Assembly: GCF_000238255.3 (NCBI RefSeq)
Contig: NZ_CP011039.1
Span: 979,001-1,043,000 of the forward strand
Source: Pseudoalteromonas spongiae UST010723-006
Lineage (GTDB): Bacteria; Pseudomonadota; Gammaproteobacteria; Enterobacterales; Alteromonadaceae
Length of the DNA: 64,000 nt
Reading direction: 5' to 3'
Shown here: one piece after another, positions 47,457-56,635 of the stretch
Layout of the letters: every line of letters starts with the position of its first letter
How positions within the stretch are numbered: position 1 is the first letter of the stretch
Position numbers and translations under genes: made by a program
Notes under the pieces: model-generated
Database searches by the model: none
The model's input: the letters and a program-made list of their open reading frames with translations, nothing else
What the model was told of the DNA's origin: nothing

Positions 47457-48221
47457 GTGCTTAATCAAAAAATCCAGTCTGTGTTTAGTCTATTAGCGGC
47501 AGTTATTGTACTGCTGTTAACGGGTTGCGCACAGGTGCCACCAGAAAAAGACGATCCAAGAGATCCGTTGCAATCGATGAACCGTCCGATTTATGACTTT
47601 AATATGGATGTGTTGGATGCGTACGTATTGCGCCCAGCTGCGGTAGGTTACAGCAAGGTAACGCCTCAGCCTGTGCGTAATGGTTTAGTTAATGCAACGA
47701 ATAATCTCGATGCGCCGATTGATGCAACAAACTCGTTGCTGCAGGGCAAGATTTCAAATTCGGGCGTTAGCGTTGCACGCTTTTTAGTGAACTCAACTGT
47801 GGGTATTTTTGGTATTTTTGATGTTGCCTCAGAGATTGGTTTGGTTGAAGAGCCGGAAGACTTTGGCCAAACACTTGGTGTATGGGGAGCTGGCGACGGG
47901 CCTTATTTAATGTTTCCTGCTTACGGACCAAGTACGGCGAGAAATATCTCTGGTGATGTGATGGATGCGTTTGTATTGCCAAGTATCTCGCTTGGTACGC
48001 CAGCCACAATTGGTAAGTGGGTGATCAAAGTATTAGAGGCGCGTGCATCGCTTATTCCTCAGGAGGCTTTGCTGAACGAATCACTCGATCCATATTTGTT
48101 TATGAAAGATATTTATCTTCAGCGTCAGCTTTACGAACTGCATGATGGTAATCCACCTTTACCAAAAGTCGAAAAGACCGAAGAGGAAACTGCTAATGAC
48201 GATTTCTTCGAGAACTTGTAA
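47457..48221 (+). CDS. mlaA: Outer-membrane lipid asymmetry lipoprotein MlaA (VacJ)
   Basis: A 254-residue lipoprotein with the lipobox LLTGC and the MlaA signature DPLQSMNRPIYDFNMDVLDAYVLRP, then the FLVNSTVGIFGIFDVASEIG and GQTLGVWGAGDGPYLMFPAYGPST segments. It removes surface-exposed phospholipids to the Mla pathway. The start is GTG. It follows ccmI after 19 bases, but the rest of mla is absent here. Confidence 0.95.
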   Translation: MLNQKIQSVFSLLAAVIVLLLTGCAQVPPEKDDPRDPLQSMNRPIYDFNMDVLDAYVLRPAAVGYSKVTPQPVRNGLVNATNNLDAPIDATNSLLQGKISNSGVSVARFLVNSTVGIFGIFDVASEIGLVEEPEDFGQTLGVWGAGDGPYLMFPAYGPSTARNISGDVMDAFVLPSISLGTPATIGKWVIKVLEARASLIPQEALLNESLDPYLFMKDIYLQRQLYELHDGNPPLPKVEKTEEETANDDFFENL

Positions 48222-48248
48222 AGTGCTAAACTATTTCGCTTAAGACAT

Positions 48249-48278
48249 AAAAAAACCGACTTAATTGTCGGTTTTTTT
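48249..48278. terminator. Bidirectional terminator after mlaA
   Basis: ACCGAC and GTCGGT form a stem with a six-base loop, flanked by A-runs and T-runs, between the converging mlaA and HDOD/EAL genes. Confidence 0.85.
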
Positions 48279-48304
48279 ATGGGCAAAATAGATTGTCTCT
48301 GAGC

Positions 48305-49528
48305 TTAGTTACTCATTGCTTCCATTTGTAAATTAGCCCACTGCAATGCATCGTGGTAAGCAGTTGGAATATCATCTGCATTTAAGTTCAGTTTGGTTTG
48401 AATCTCATTGGCTTCTTGCCATTTTGCTTGTTCATACGCTTCAACCAAACCAAGGTAGTCTGCTAAACGGCCTTCACGCTTTAGAATGGCAAGTTTAATC
48501 TCTTCAGAGAGCGGTAGCTTTTCTAAAATGGCGTCCATAGACTGATCTAAAATACCGTCGATAAGCGACAACATGCCAGTTAAAAACGCTTTAGATGATT
48601 CTTGGAACTGACCTGATTGTTCAGATAATTGCTCAGCGAACTTCGCGCGTGTTAAGCAAAGGCGCATTAGTTCAGGTGGCTTATCTGAAGCAACCTGCGC
48701 CGTAAATAGTACTGATAAGAAACGTTTTAGCTCTTCTACACCCAGTACAACCAACGCTTGCTTGATAGTACTGATTTCTGCGCGACGCTTAAATGCCGCT
48801 GAATTTGAATAACGTAATAACTTGTACGATAAGTTAACATCACGCTCAAATACTTCGGTTACTTTCTTTAAGTCCATATCTGGGCTTGATGTTTGGTAAA
48901 GCAGTTCAGCCAATGTCATTTCGTTTGGCGCTAGCGCACGGCTTTGTACCACTTCTGGTTTAGCAAAGAAGAATCCTTGGAAGTAATCAAATCCAAGTTC
49001 CATTGCTTTTTCAAATTGCTCAGGAGTTTCTACTTTTTCTGCGAGAAATTTGATGCTTGGGAAGTCTTTTGTTTGAGCAATGATTTCTTGTATTTGCTCA
49101 AGCGAGGTGTCGAGCCAGTCAATTTTGATAATATCGACGAAAGGGTAGAAGTGACGCCATACGGGGGCATGTTTGTAGTCGTCTAACGCTATCGTATAGC
49201 CCATTTCTTTAAGTTCTTTTACGGCGGCTAATAGGCGTTTACCCGGTTGTACGGTTTCAAGTATTTCAACAACCACTTCTTTTGTCTCAAGGGTTTTTGC
49301 ATACCCTTTAAGTAGCGTCTCAAGAGTGAAATTGATAAACGCAGGCTTATCGCCTGTCATATCCTCTAAACCAAGGCTTAATTGGCTACCTTCAATTAAA
49401 CGTGATGTTGCTTCGTCTTCGTTTATATTAGGAAATACATTTTCTAAACTGTCTCTGAAAAGTAGTTCGTAGCCAATTAGCTTCTTTTCTCGGTTTAGAA
49501 TAGGCTGTCTCGCTGCATAAAAATACAT
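48305..49528 (-). CDS. EAL-HDOD signalling protein with degenerate EAL domain
   Basis: A 407-residue cytoplasmic protein. The N-terminal half (about 1-200) is EAL-like: FYAARQPILNREKKLIGYELLFRDS, FINFTLETLL, VVVEILETVQ, IALDDYKHAP, VDIIKIDWL and GFDYFQGFFFAKP. In the EAL position ELL replaces E-A/V-L, and the usual DDFG is DDYK, so catalytic diguanylate phosphodiesterase activity is doubtful. An HDOD domain follows (about 200-395). The architecture resembles YuxH/CdgJ proteins, which influence motility. The nearby flagellar cluster makes a motility role conceivable, but the terminators separate the units. Confidence 0.85.
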   Translation of the reverse strand: MYFYAARQPILNREKKLIGYELLFRDSLENVFPNINEDEATSRLIEGSQLSLGLEDMTGDKPAFINFTLETLLKGYAKTLETKEVVVEILETVQPGKRLLAAVKELKEMGYTIALDDYKHAPVWRHFYPFVDIIKIDWLDTSLEQIQEIIAQTKDFPSIKFLAEKVETPEQFEKAMELGFDYFQGFFFAKPEVVQSRALAPNEMTLAELLYQTSSPDMDLKKVTEVFERDVNLSYKLLRYSNSAAFKRRAEISTIKQALVVLGVEELKRFLSVLFTAQVASDKPPELMRLCLTRAKFAEQLSEQSGQFQESSKAFLTGMLSLIDGILDQSMDAILEKLPLSEEIKLAILKREGRLADYLGLVEAYEQAKWQEANEIQTKLNLNADDIPTAYHDALQWANLQMEAMSN

Positions 49529-49719
49529 AAAAGCAGAGGTCCTGTATGTTGTCTTTAGAATTTTTTATGACTTGAATATAGGATAATTGAGTGTGCATTT
49601 CACCTGTTTTTGGTTATTTTTTCCTAGGTGAACAAATTTGACGCACTATCAGTTGCATTAATCGCAAGAAATAAACAAATCAAAGTAATGTTTTGATATA
49701 GTGAAATATTATGACAGCT

Positions 49720-49762
49720 CGCATTTGATGTGAAAATGCGAATAAAGTACTAAGTTTAGTAC
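49720..49762 (+). promoter_or_regulatory. Two adjacent inverted repeats in the putP leader
   Basis: The first (49720-49740) pairs CGCATTT with AAATGCG around a seven-base loop. The second (49747-49762) is GTACTAAGTTTAGTAC, seven pairs around two bases, and ends two bases before the ribosome site of putP. They could be an operator or an mRNA structure; no regulator is identified. Confidence 0.55.
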
Positions 49763-49776
49763 CTAGGAGAGATAAC

Positions 49777-51261
49777 TTGGAATTCGGCACAATTTTTTCG
49801 TTAGCCTTATATTTTATCGTGATGTTAGGCATTGGTTTTTATGCCTATAAAAAGTCAACGAGTGACGTATCAGGCTATATGCTCGGCGGTAGAAATTTAA
49901 GCCCAAGTGTAACGGCATTATCGGCGGGCGCATCCGATATGAGTGGCTGGATGCTAATGGGTCTGCCTGGTGCAATGTACTTGTCGGGACTCAGTAGTGC
50001 ATGGATTGGCATTGGTTTGATTATTGGTGCGTATCTTAACTATCTGATTGTTGCACCGCGTTTGCGTAGTTATACCGAATTGGCAAATGACTCAATTACG
50101 CTTCCTGATTTTTTTGAAAACCGATTTAACGATGATAAGCGCGTGCTACGCGTTATCTCATCAATTGTAATTATTGTATTTTTTACACTTTACACCTCAT
50201 CTGGTGTGGTTGCAGGCGGCAAGCTGTTTGAATCAAGTTTTGGCTTAAGCTACGAGTTAGGTTTGTATGTAACTGCTGGCGTTGTTGTTGTGTACACTTT
50301 GTTTGGTGGGTTTTTGGCGGTTAGCCTGACTGACTTTGTACAAGGTTGCATTATGTTTTTAGCCTTAGTGTTAGTGCCGTTTGTGGTACTAAGTGAAGTT
50401 GGCGGATTATCTAATGCGGTGGCAACGGTAGAACAAATTAACCCAAGCTTACTCAGTTTTGCGTCGGGTGTTTCTGTACTGGGTGTTGTTTCTGCGATGG
50501 CATGGGGTTTGGGTTATTTTGGACAACCACATATTATTGTGCGCTTTATGGCTATTCGCTCAGTTAAAGATTTACCGACTGCGCGCCGTATTGGCATGAG
50601 TTGGATGATTGTGTCGCTTATCGGTGCATTAGCGACAGGGTTTGTTGGTGTTGTGTATGTCAATCAAACGGGCACTGAATTAAAAGATGCGGAGACCATC
50701 TTTATTTTATTATCGCAAGTATTGTTTCATCCATTAATTGCAGGCTTTTTATTAGCGGCAATTCTAGCTGCGATTATGAGTACGATTTCATCACAGCTGT
50801 TGGTAACGTCTAGTTCGCTTACAGAAGACATATACAAAGCGTTCTTTAATCAACAAGCGTCACAAAAAACCTTAGTAACGGTAGGCCGTATTTCAGTGCT
50901 TGCAGTCGCGCTACTTGCTATCTTCCTCGCTTATGACCGTGACAGTTCAATTTTAAGTTTAGTAAGTAATGCTTGGGCTGGCTTTGGTGCGGCGTTTGGA
51001 CCAGTTGTTATACTTAGTTTGTATTGGTCGCGTATGACTAAGCAGGGCGCGCTTGCGGGGATTATTTCGGGTGCGGTGACAGTATTACTGTGGATTTATT
51101 TACCAATTAGTGTAAATGGTGATAGCTTAAGTAGCTTAATGTACGAAATCGTACCTGGCTTTATTATTGCTACTTTGGCGATTGTGATTGTCAGTCGTCT
51201 TACTGATGAACCAAGTGACGAGCAAGTAGCTTTATTTAATAAGGCAAAAAGCCACAGTTAA
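49777..51261 (+). CDS. putP: Sodium/proline symporter PutP
   Basis: A 494-residue SSS-family transporter with about 13 helices and family motifs: GYMLGGRNLSPSVTALSAGASDMSGWMLMGLPGAMYLSGLSSAWI, the TLPDFFENRF segment and AWGLGYFGQPHIIVRFMAI. The match to PutP is full length. It begins at TTG, with TAGGAGA eight bases before it. PutA is not in the window. It takes up proline with sodium, for nutrition or osmoprotection. Confidence 0.94.
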   Translation: MEFGTIFSLALYFIVMLGIGFYAYKKSTSDVSGYMLGGRNLSPSVTALSAGASDMSGWMLMGLPGAMYLSGLSSAWIGIGLIIGAYLNYLIVAPRLRSYTELANDSITLPDFFENRFNDDKRVLRVISSIVIIVFFTLYTSSGVVAGGKLFESSFGLSYELGLYVTAGVVVVYTLFGGFLAVSLTDFVQGCIMFLALVLVPFVVLSEVGGLSNAVATVEQINPSLLSFASGVSVLGVVSAMAWGLGYFGQPHIIVRFMAIRSVKDLPTARRIGMSWMIVSLIGALATGFVGVVYVNQTGTELKDAETIFILLSQVLFHPLIAGFLLAAILAAIMSTISSQLLVTSSSLTEDIYKAFFNQQASQKTLVTVGRISVLAVALLAIFLAYDRDSSILSLVSNAWAGFGAAFGPVVILSLYWSRMTKQGALAGIISGAVTVLLWIYLPISVNGDSLSSLMYEIVPGFIIATLAIVIVSRLTDEPSDEQVALFNKAKSHS

Positions 51262-51301
51262 TCGCTAAAATAAACTCAAATGTGAATAGGGAATGTAGCA
51301 C

Positions 51302-52906
51302 ATGAAACACACAATCTGGCACAGTTTGCTTTTGAGTTTATTCCTGTTTTTCGGTGTTGCGTTAGCGCAGTCGAAAAACGAAGTAACCGTTAAAGATTTG
51401 CTTGAACAAGAAAACGTTGAGCAAACTCATTCACAAGACAAGTCACTTAATACCTTTATCGGTTGGGATATGCTTGGTCGCGAAACACCACGCGGCAGCA
51501 TGCAAGGGTTTTTAACCGCCGCACGTCAATCAGATTATGAGCAGGCTGCAAATTACCTCGATTTTCGCAATCTACCATTTAAGGTAGAAGAGACACATAA
51601 AGCTGAAATCGCCCGCCAACTCCATGTCAGTTTAGACCGTGCGCTGTGGGTTGATATTGATGGCTTGTCGAACGATCCATTGGGCACCTTGCCTGAAAAT
51701 GTACCTGACTATCGCGATTTAGTTGGCACCATAGATACGCCCGAAGGCAAAGTTGCTGTGTTGCTGCAACGAGTTCCGTTTAACGATAATCGAATTTGGA
51801 AAATCTCAAATGCAACGGTGGCAAAAACCCCGTTGCTCGATAAGTACTACGGCTACAGTGAGTTAGGTGAATGGCTATCGATGAATTTGCCAAGTTATCG
51901 CTTTATGGGGGTGATGTTATGGCAATGGCTTTATTTTTCGGTAACCTTGCTGCTTTATGTGGTGCTTGCCTCAGTGGGCTTTTGGCTTTTAATCCGTGTT
52001 ACCCGTTTTGCCAATCTTAAAGTCACTAATTATATACAGTTTCTTTATGGCCCATTTAGCTTTTTGACTGCCACGATTCTAGCGCGCAATTACGCAGATA
52101 CCTCGAATGTAACTTTTGCGGTAAAAGCCGTTGCTGAAGCGTCGACATTGTCTATTTTTGCGTGGTTGTGGTTTTTATGGCGCATTGCCGATTTGTTCAA
52201 GCAAAAGTATTCAGAAAAACTGATTGCCGAGGGAAAAGATCATGCAACCTACTTACTAAGGCCTGCGGGCAATGTCATTAAGTCATTATTGGTGATTGCA
52301 GCTGCCTTAATTTGGCTTGAGAATTTAGGCTTCAGTGCCACTACCATTATGGCTGGTTTAGGAATTGGCGGTTTGGCTGTTGCACTTGCGGCGCAAAAGT
52401 CGGTCGAGAACTTAATTGGGGCGATCACTCTCTATTCATCAACGCCCGTTAAAGTGGGGAACTTATGCCGTATTGGCCAGTTTATTGGCACAGTTGAAGA
52501 GATTGGCTTACGCGCCACTCGCGTGCGCACTATCGAACGTACAGTGGTGTACATTGCTAACGCTAAGTTTATTGATATGGAAATTGAAAACTTTTCGGAA
52601 CGTGAAAAGATGGCATTTCGCCCTAAGTTATTGCTTGCGATGCCAGAGTCAAACAGTCAGTTGGAGCAGTTTAATGTGGCGCTAAAGGCCTTGTTAGATA
52701 ACCACGAGTTGATAGATGAAAATCCGTGTCGTGTTTATTTTAAAGGGTTTAGCCCGTTTGCCGTTGAATTGTACGTGCTGTCGTATATTGCTACCACAAA
52801 CTTCGAAACCTACTTGCAAGTTAGTGATGAAATTCACTTTCAAATTATGGCATTGTTGCATCAACATCAACTTACTTTGGCATCACCGGAGTTACTCTCA
52901 GCATAG
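51302..52906 (+). CDS. MscS-family mechanosensitive channel
   Basis: A 534-residue protein with a signal peptide, an extra periplasmic domain (about 30-195), four or more helices (about 205-370) and the MscS pore and vestibule: NLGFSATTIMAGLGIGGLAVALAAQKSVENLIGAITLYSSTPVKVGNLCRIG, then the beta domain. It would release solutes on hypo-osmotic shock. It lies 40 bases after putP in the same direction, a sensible osmotic pairing, but an operon is not proved. Confidence 0.9.
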   Translation: MKHTIWHSLLLSLFLFFGVALAQSKNEVTVKDLLEQENVEQTHSQDKSLNTFIGWDMLGRETPRGSMQGFLTAARQSDYEQAANYLDFRNLPFKVEETHKAEIARQLHVSLDRALWVDIDGLSNDPLGTLPENVPDYRDLVGTIDTPEGKVAVLLQRVPFNDNRIWKISNATVAKTPLLDKYYGYSELGEWLSMNLPSYRFMGVMLWQWLYFSVTLLLYVVLASVGFWLLIRVTRFANLKVTNYIQFLYGPFSFLTATILARNYADTSNVTFAVKAVAEASTLSIFAWLWFLWRIADLFKQKYSEKLIAEGKDHATYLLRPAGNVIKSLLVIAAALIWLENLGFSATTIMAGLGIGGLAVALAAQKSVENLIGAITLYSSTPVKVGNLCRIGQFIGTVEEIGLRATRVRTIERTVVYIANAKFIDMEIENFSEREKMAFRPKLLLAMPESNSQLEQFNVALKALLDNHELIDENPCRVYFKGFSPFAVELYVLSYIATTNFETYLQVSDEIHFQIMALLHQHQLTLASPELLSA

Positions 52907-53327
52907 AAATGTAAATTTCATGTAACTTCTGTGCGGCCATTTGTCCTTTCTTTAAATGTACTTTTTTAGAGTATTTTGCAAAAAATGCTGCTAAAAGATG
53001 CAAAAAAGTGCATTTAAACTATATTTCATATTCGATCTGTTAAAACTTTTCAAGGATATATGTCCTTTTTAAACGGTGGCAATTTGTATTATTTTTGCCG
53101 CAAATGGATACGGGTGTAAACAACATGTTAACCGGAAGGCTGGCTGTTGCGGCGATGTTCAACCCGCAGTATTAAGTACTCGTATTGATGGGTCCGCGTT
53201 AAACACGTGTAAAGTTGAACTTCGCCATTCACTTTAAAAGGATACAAGCATGATTATGACTGTCTCAAGACAACTGAGTTCAGCTAATCAAACGTTTTAT
53301 TTTGAGTGCACAAGGTTTTAAACCACC
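52907..53327 (+). other. Intergenic leader upstream of the TonB receptor
   Basis: This 421-base stretch between the MscS gene and the TonB receptor is AT-rich in its first part and GC-richer later. It contains a small AAGGA/TCCTT hairpin followed by T residues (53052-53070), an ACACGTGT palindrome near 53200, a GCGG/CCGC hairpin near 53150-53175, and a short open frame at 53250-53321. No known riboswitch was recognised. Confidence 0.6.
53250..53321 (+). CDS. Possible 23-residue leader peptide before the TonB receptor
   Basis: ATG at 53250 follows AAAAGGA at normal spacing and opens 23 codons (MIMTVSRQLSSANQTFYFEC and three more residues), ending in TAA six bases before the receptor ATG. The receptor itself lacks a good ribosome site (CCACCATG), so translation may be coupled to this frame. 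It is too short to be supported by homology. Confidence 0.4.
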   Translation: MIMTVSRQLSSANQTFYFECTRF

Positions 53328-55607
53328 ATGAAATATCTACAAAAGTCAAAGCTAGCTAAATTAATTCAAGGCTCGTTATTCTCATCATTAGTTTTATCAG
53401 GTGCTGCGGTTGCACAGGGTGAAGAAGCAGGCGCTGAATCTGCACAATTAGAAGTGATTCAAGTAACTGCTCGTAAACGTGTTGAGAACGCGCAAGAAGT
53501 GCCTGTTGCGGTTTCTGCGCTACAAGGCGATAACCTAGACGCATACAGTTCTGCTGGTATGGATATCCGTTTTATGAACGCGAAAATCCCAAGCTTATCA
53601 GTTGAATCTTCTTTTGGTCGTACTTTCCCACGTTTTTACGTGCGCGGTTTAGGTAACACCGATTTCGATCTGAATGCATCACAGCCAGTATCGTTAGTGG
53701 TAGACGACGTTGTACAAGAAAGCCCAATTTTAAAAGGTTTTCCGGTATTTGATGTTGAGCGTGTAGAAGTACTTCGTGGTCCTCAAGGTACATTGTTCGG
53801 CCGTAACACGCCTGCAGGTCTTGTAAAGTTTGACTCAGTTAAGCCGTCGCAAGAATTTGAAGGTTACGGTGCATTATCTTACAGCACATTTAATTCAGTC
53901 GATTTTGAAGGTGCTGTAGGCGGTGGTTTAACCGATAACCTTTCAGCTCGTGTTTCAGTACTTAAGCAAACGCGCGACGATTATATTGATAACCGTGCGC
54001 CAAATAACTTCATCAATGATGTAACCGGTGGTTACGATGAGCAAGCGGCACGTATTCAATTTTTATATGAGGCAGGTGATTTCACTGCGTTACTAAATTA
54101 CCACACGCGTGATTTAGATGGTAAGCCAATTGTTTTCCATGCAAATGCAATTGAAAAAGGCACAAACAAGCCTGTTGCAGGTTTTGATCCTGAAGTGATT
54201 TACCAAGACTCAGTTCAATTTGCTACACAGCAAGTTGAGTCACAAGGTTCAAGCCTTAAATTAGAGTATGATTTTGAAGATCATACGCTTACGTCAATCA
54301 CTGGTTGGGAAAGCGCTGAGATTTACTCACGTGCAGACGTTGATGGTGGTTATGGTTGTGGTAACGACTTTGTATTTGGTTGTCCAACACCTGAAATGGG
54401 TCCTGGCTTCATTTTCCTTGCATCAGAAAGTGCTGACGCAATTCCATCACACGACCAAATCTCACAAGAAATTCGTTTAGCAAGTAACTTTGCTGGTGAT
54501 TTTAATTACCAAGTGGGTGCGTACTACTACAACGAAGAACAAACAATTGAAACCTTTGGTTTTGATGGTTTAGGTGGCGACTTCAACTGGGGTTATGTAT
54601 TCCAAGAGCAAGATACAACGGCTTGGGCTGTATTTGCTTCAGCAGATTACCACGTTTCAGATAAGTTAAAAGTGAGCGGTGGTCTTCGTTATTCAGATGA
54701 CAAGCGTGATTTTAGAGCGGTACGTCTTGTAACTCCGGGCGATTTCAACAATATCGACCTAGAAAAATCTGCTAACCCAGAAGATTCACACGTATCATGG
54801 GACTTAAGTGCAGCTTATAAGCTTACTGATGATGTAAACCTATTCGCACGTGCAGCAAATAGCTTCCGTGCACCAAGTGTTCAAGGTCGTATCTTATTTG
54901 GTGACGAAGTAACTGTAGCTGATTCTGAAACTATCAACTCAATTGAGTTTGGTGTTAAGTCAGATGTATTAGATGGCCGTGGCCGTGTAAACGCGACAAC
55001 GTATTACTTCCAGATGGATGACCAGCAAGTAACTGCAGTAGGTGGTTCTGCAAACTTTAACCGTTTACTTAACGCTGATAAAACAGTTGGTTACGGTCTA
55101 GAGTTAGATTCAGAGTGGATTTTAACTGATGAGCTATTCGCGACATTCAATATCAGCTACAACAAAACTGAATTACAAGACAACTCACTGTTCTTGCAAG
55201 GCTGCTTTAACTGTACAATTACAGACCCATTTGTTGAAGGTAAAGGCTATAGCTTAGACGGCAACAGCTTACCGCATTCACCAGAGTGGATCTCTAACTT
55301 CACACTACGCTACAGTAAAGAAATTGGCGATGGTGAGTTCTTCGCATACACTGATTGGTCTTACCGCAGTGCAATTGACTTCTTCCTATATGAGTCAGTT
55401 GAATTTGAAGGCGAAGCATTACTTGAAGGCGGTATTCGCTCAGGTTACCTGTGGGAAGCTGGCGACAATGAATACGAAGTATCTGCATTTGTTAGAAATA
55501 TTACTGATGAGCAAGTATTCATTGGTGGTGTAGATTTCTCAAACAATGCTGCTATGGTAAACCAACCTCGTATTATGGGTGTTGAGTTTAAGGTGTCATT
55601 TTTCTAA
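53328..55607 (+). CDS. TonB-dependent outer-membrane receptor
   Basis: A 759-residue receptor: a signal peptide (to about residue 28, AVAQG), a TonB box-like VIQVTA at about 44-49, a plug domain (about 50-165) with VERVEVLRGPQGTLFGRNTPAG, and a 22-strand-type barrel ending in the C-terminal Phe (VEFKVSFF) recognised by Bam. The substrate is not deducible; no transporter or enzyme neighbours give it away. A strong terminator follows. The leader may couple translation (see 53250-53321). Confidence 0.93.
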   Translation: MKYLQKSKLAKLIQGSLFSSLVLSGAAVAQGEEAGAESAQLEVIQVTARKRVENAQEVPVAVSALQGDNLDAYSSAGMDIRFMNAKIPSLSVESSFGRTFPRFYVRGLGNTDFDLNASQPVSLVVDDVVQESPILKGFPVFDVERVEVLRGPQGTLFGRNTPAGLVKFDSVKPSQEFEGYGALSYSTFNSVDFEGAVGGGLTDNLSARVSVLKQTRDDYIDNRAPNNFINDVTGGYDEQAARIQFLYEAGDFTALLNYHTRDLDGKPIVFHANAIEKGTNKPVAGFDPEVIYQDSVQFATQQVESQGSSLKLEYDFEDHTLTSITGWESAEIYSRADVDGGYGCGNDFVFGCPTPEMGPGFIFLASESADAIPSHDQISQEIRLASNFAGDFNYQVGAYYYNEEQTIETFGFDGLGGDFNWGYVFQEQDTTAWAVFASADYHVSDKLKVSGGLRYSDDKRDFRAVRLVTPGDFNNIDLEKSANPEDSHVSWDLSAAYKLTDDVNLFARAANSFRAPSVQGRILFGDEVTVADSETINSIEFGVKSDVLDGRGRVNATTYYFQMDDQQVTAVGGSANFNRLLNADKTVGYGLELDSEWILTDELFATFNISYNKTELQDNSLFLQGCFNCTITDPFVEGKGYSLDGNSLPHSPEWISNFTLRYSKEIGDGEFFAYTDWSYRSAIDFFLYESVEFEGEALLEGGIRSGYLWEAGDNEYEVSAFVRNITDEQVFIGGVDFSNNAAMVNQPRIMGVEFKVSFF

Positions 55608-55633
55608 ACACCTATTTATTTAGATTTCATAGC

Positions 55634-55663
55634 AAAAAGCCCATCAGTTGATGGGCTTTTTTT
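55634..55663 (+). terminator. Terminator of the TonB receptor gene
   Basis: AAAAGCCCATCA pairs with TGATGGGCTTTT around a two-base loop, followed by further T residues, 27 bases after the stop codon. Confidence 0.92.
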
Positions 55664-55741
55664 CGTTTAGCGATTGTTTAATACGTGGTTTCTTAAGTAT
55701 ATCTTGTTAAGAAAACAATACGCTTACACTTGCTGAATGGC

Positions 55742-56635
55742 TTACGGTGATTGTATTTGGTAATTGGGTGCATCCGATGCATTTAGTATTTTCCAGTCTG
55801 AAGTGAGAGGGTGATTAATGCCCACCGCCAAATAAGCGCTCGTTATTTTATTTTCGCGATGAAGTTGCTCAAGCCCTTTATTTAATGCTTCTGCAATACG
55901 TTGATAATTAGGAAATTGAGTTGATATTGCGAAATGACGGCTATCCCACAGTACCGCTTTTACATTTGGAATAGGCGTTAACTGCTCAAAGCTTAAATCA
56001 TCATCATTTATGCGAAAATGCAGCAAGGTAAAATCGGCAATTTCACTTTTAACAAGGCGCTTCATATTTGGAAATGATTCGATATGTGCCAGCTTGATTG
56101 GGTTTAACTGATTAATTGCTTGCCAGTCAGCACTCCAAAAGCGATTTGAGATTGCGGTTAAGCGCGCTATGTCCTCTTTATTTTGCGCTTTTAATGCACG
56201 CTCGTTATTTACTGACGTATATAAACCAACATCGTATTCACCATTGCGAATAACCGCTTGGCTCGAGCGTAATGTAGTGGCATGACTTGTAATATCAGAG
56301 AGCCATAGCGTGTCGGCGCTTAATGCGTATTTTCCGCTTTTGAGCAGTTCGATATTGCGGCCATATACCGAATTATCAAAATATACTAAACGACACTGGC
56401 ATTTGCCCAAGTGCAATGCTTGGTTGAGCAGAATAACATCAACTAAATCGCGCCCCTGCGGTAAATTTGAAAAATCTGAAATAGTCAGAATATCGGTCTG
56501 TTTACTTAAGCGTTGTAAGTGTAGTTTGACGTCTTCAGCGATTAAAACGGGTACATCAATAAGTTCTGTTGATTTAGCGATAGATTGAACACTAAACACG
56601 AATATCAGCAATATAACTACTTTTTGCAACCACAT
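55742..56635 (-). CDS. Periplasmic solute-binding-like protein (SBP family 3-like)
   Basis: A 297-residue protein with a signal peptide (MWLQKVVILLIFVFSVQSIA) and a two-lobe arrangement like amino-acid-type periplasmic binding proteins: the region ALHLGKCQCRLVYF..., then the LKSGKYALSADTLWLS segment and VKAVLWDSRHFAISTQFPNYQRIAEALNKGLEQLHRENK near the C-terminus. No ABC permease genes are near, so it may be an orphan sensor-type protein. The ligand is unknown. Confidence 0.72.
   Translation of the reverse strand: MWLQKVVILLIFVFSVQSIAKSTELIDVPVLIAEDVKLHLQRLSKQTDILTISDFSNLPQGRDLVDVILLNQALHLGKCQCRLVYFDNSVYGRNIELLKSGKYALSADTLWLSDITSHATTLRSSQAVIRNGEYDVGLYTSVNNERALKAQNKEDIARLTAISNRFWSADWQAINQLNPIKLAHIESFPNMKRLVKSEIADFTLLHFRINDDDLSFEQLTPIPNVKAVLWDSRHFAISTQFPNYQRIAEALNKGLEQLHRENKITSAYLAVGINHPLTSDWKILNASDAPNYQIQSP

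Noticed and set aside
52907..53327. Known riboswitch (TPP or cobalamin) before the TonB receptor
   Set aside because: Small hairpins are present, but no conserved TPP or cobalamin core motif could be found, so no riboswitch is claimed.
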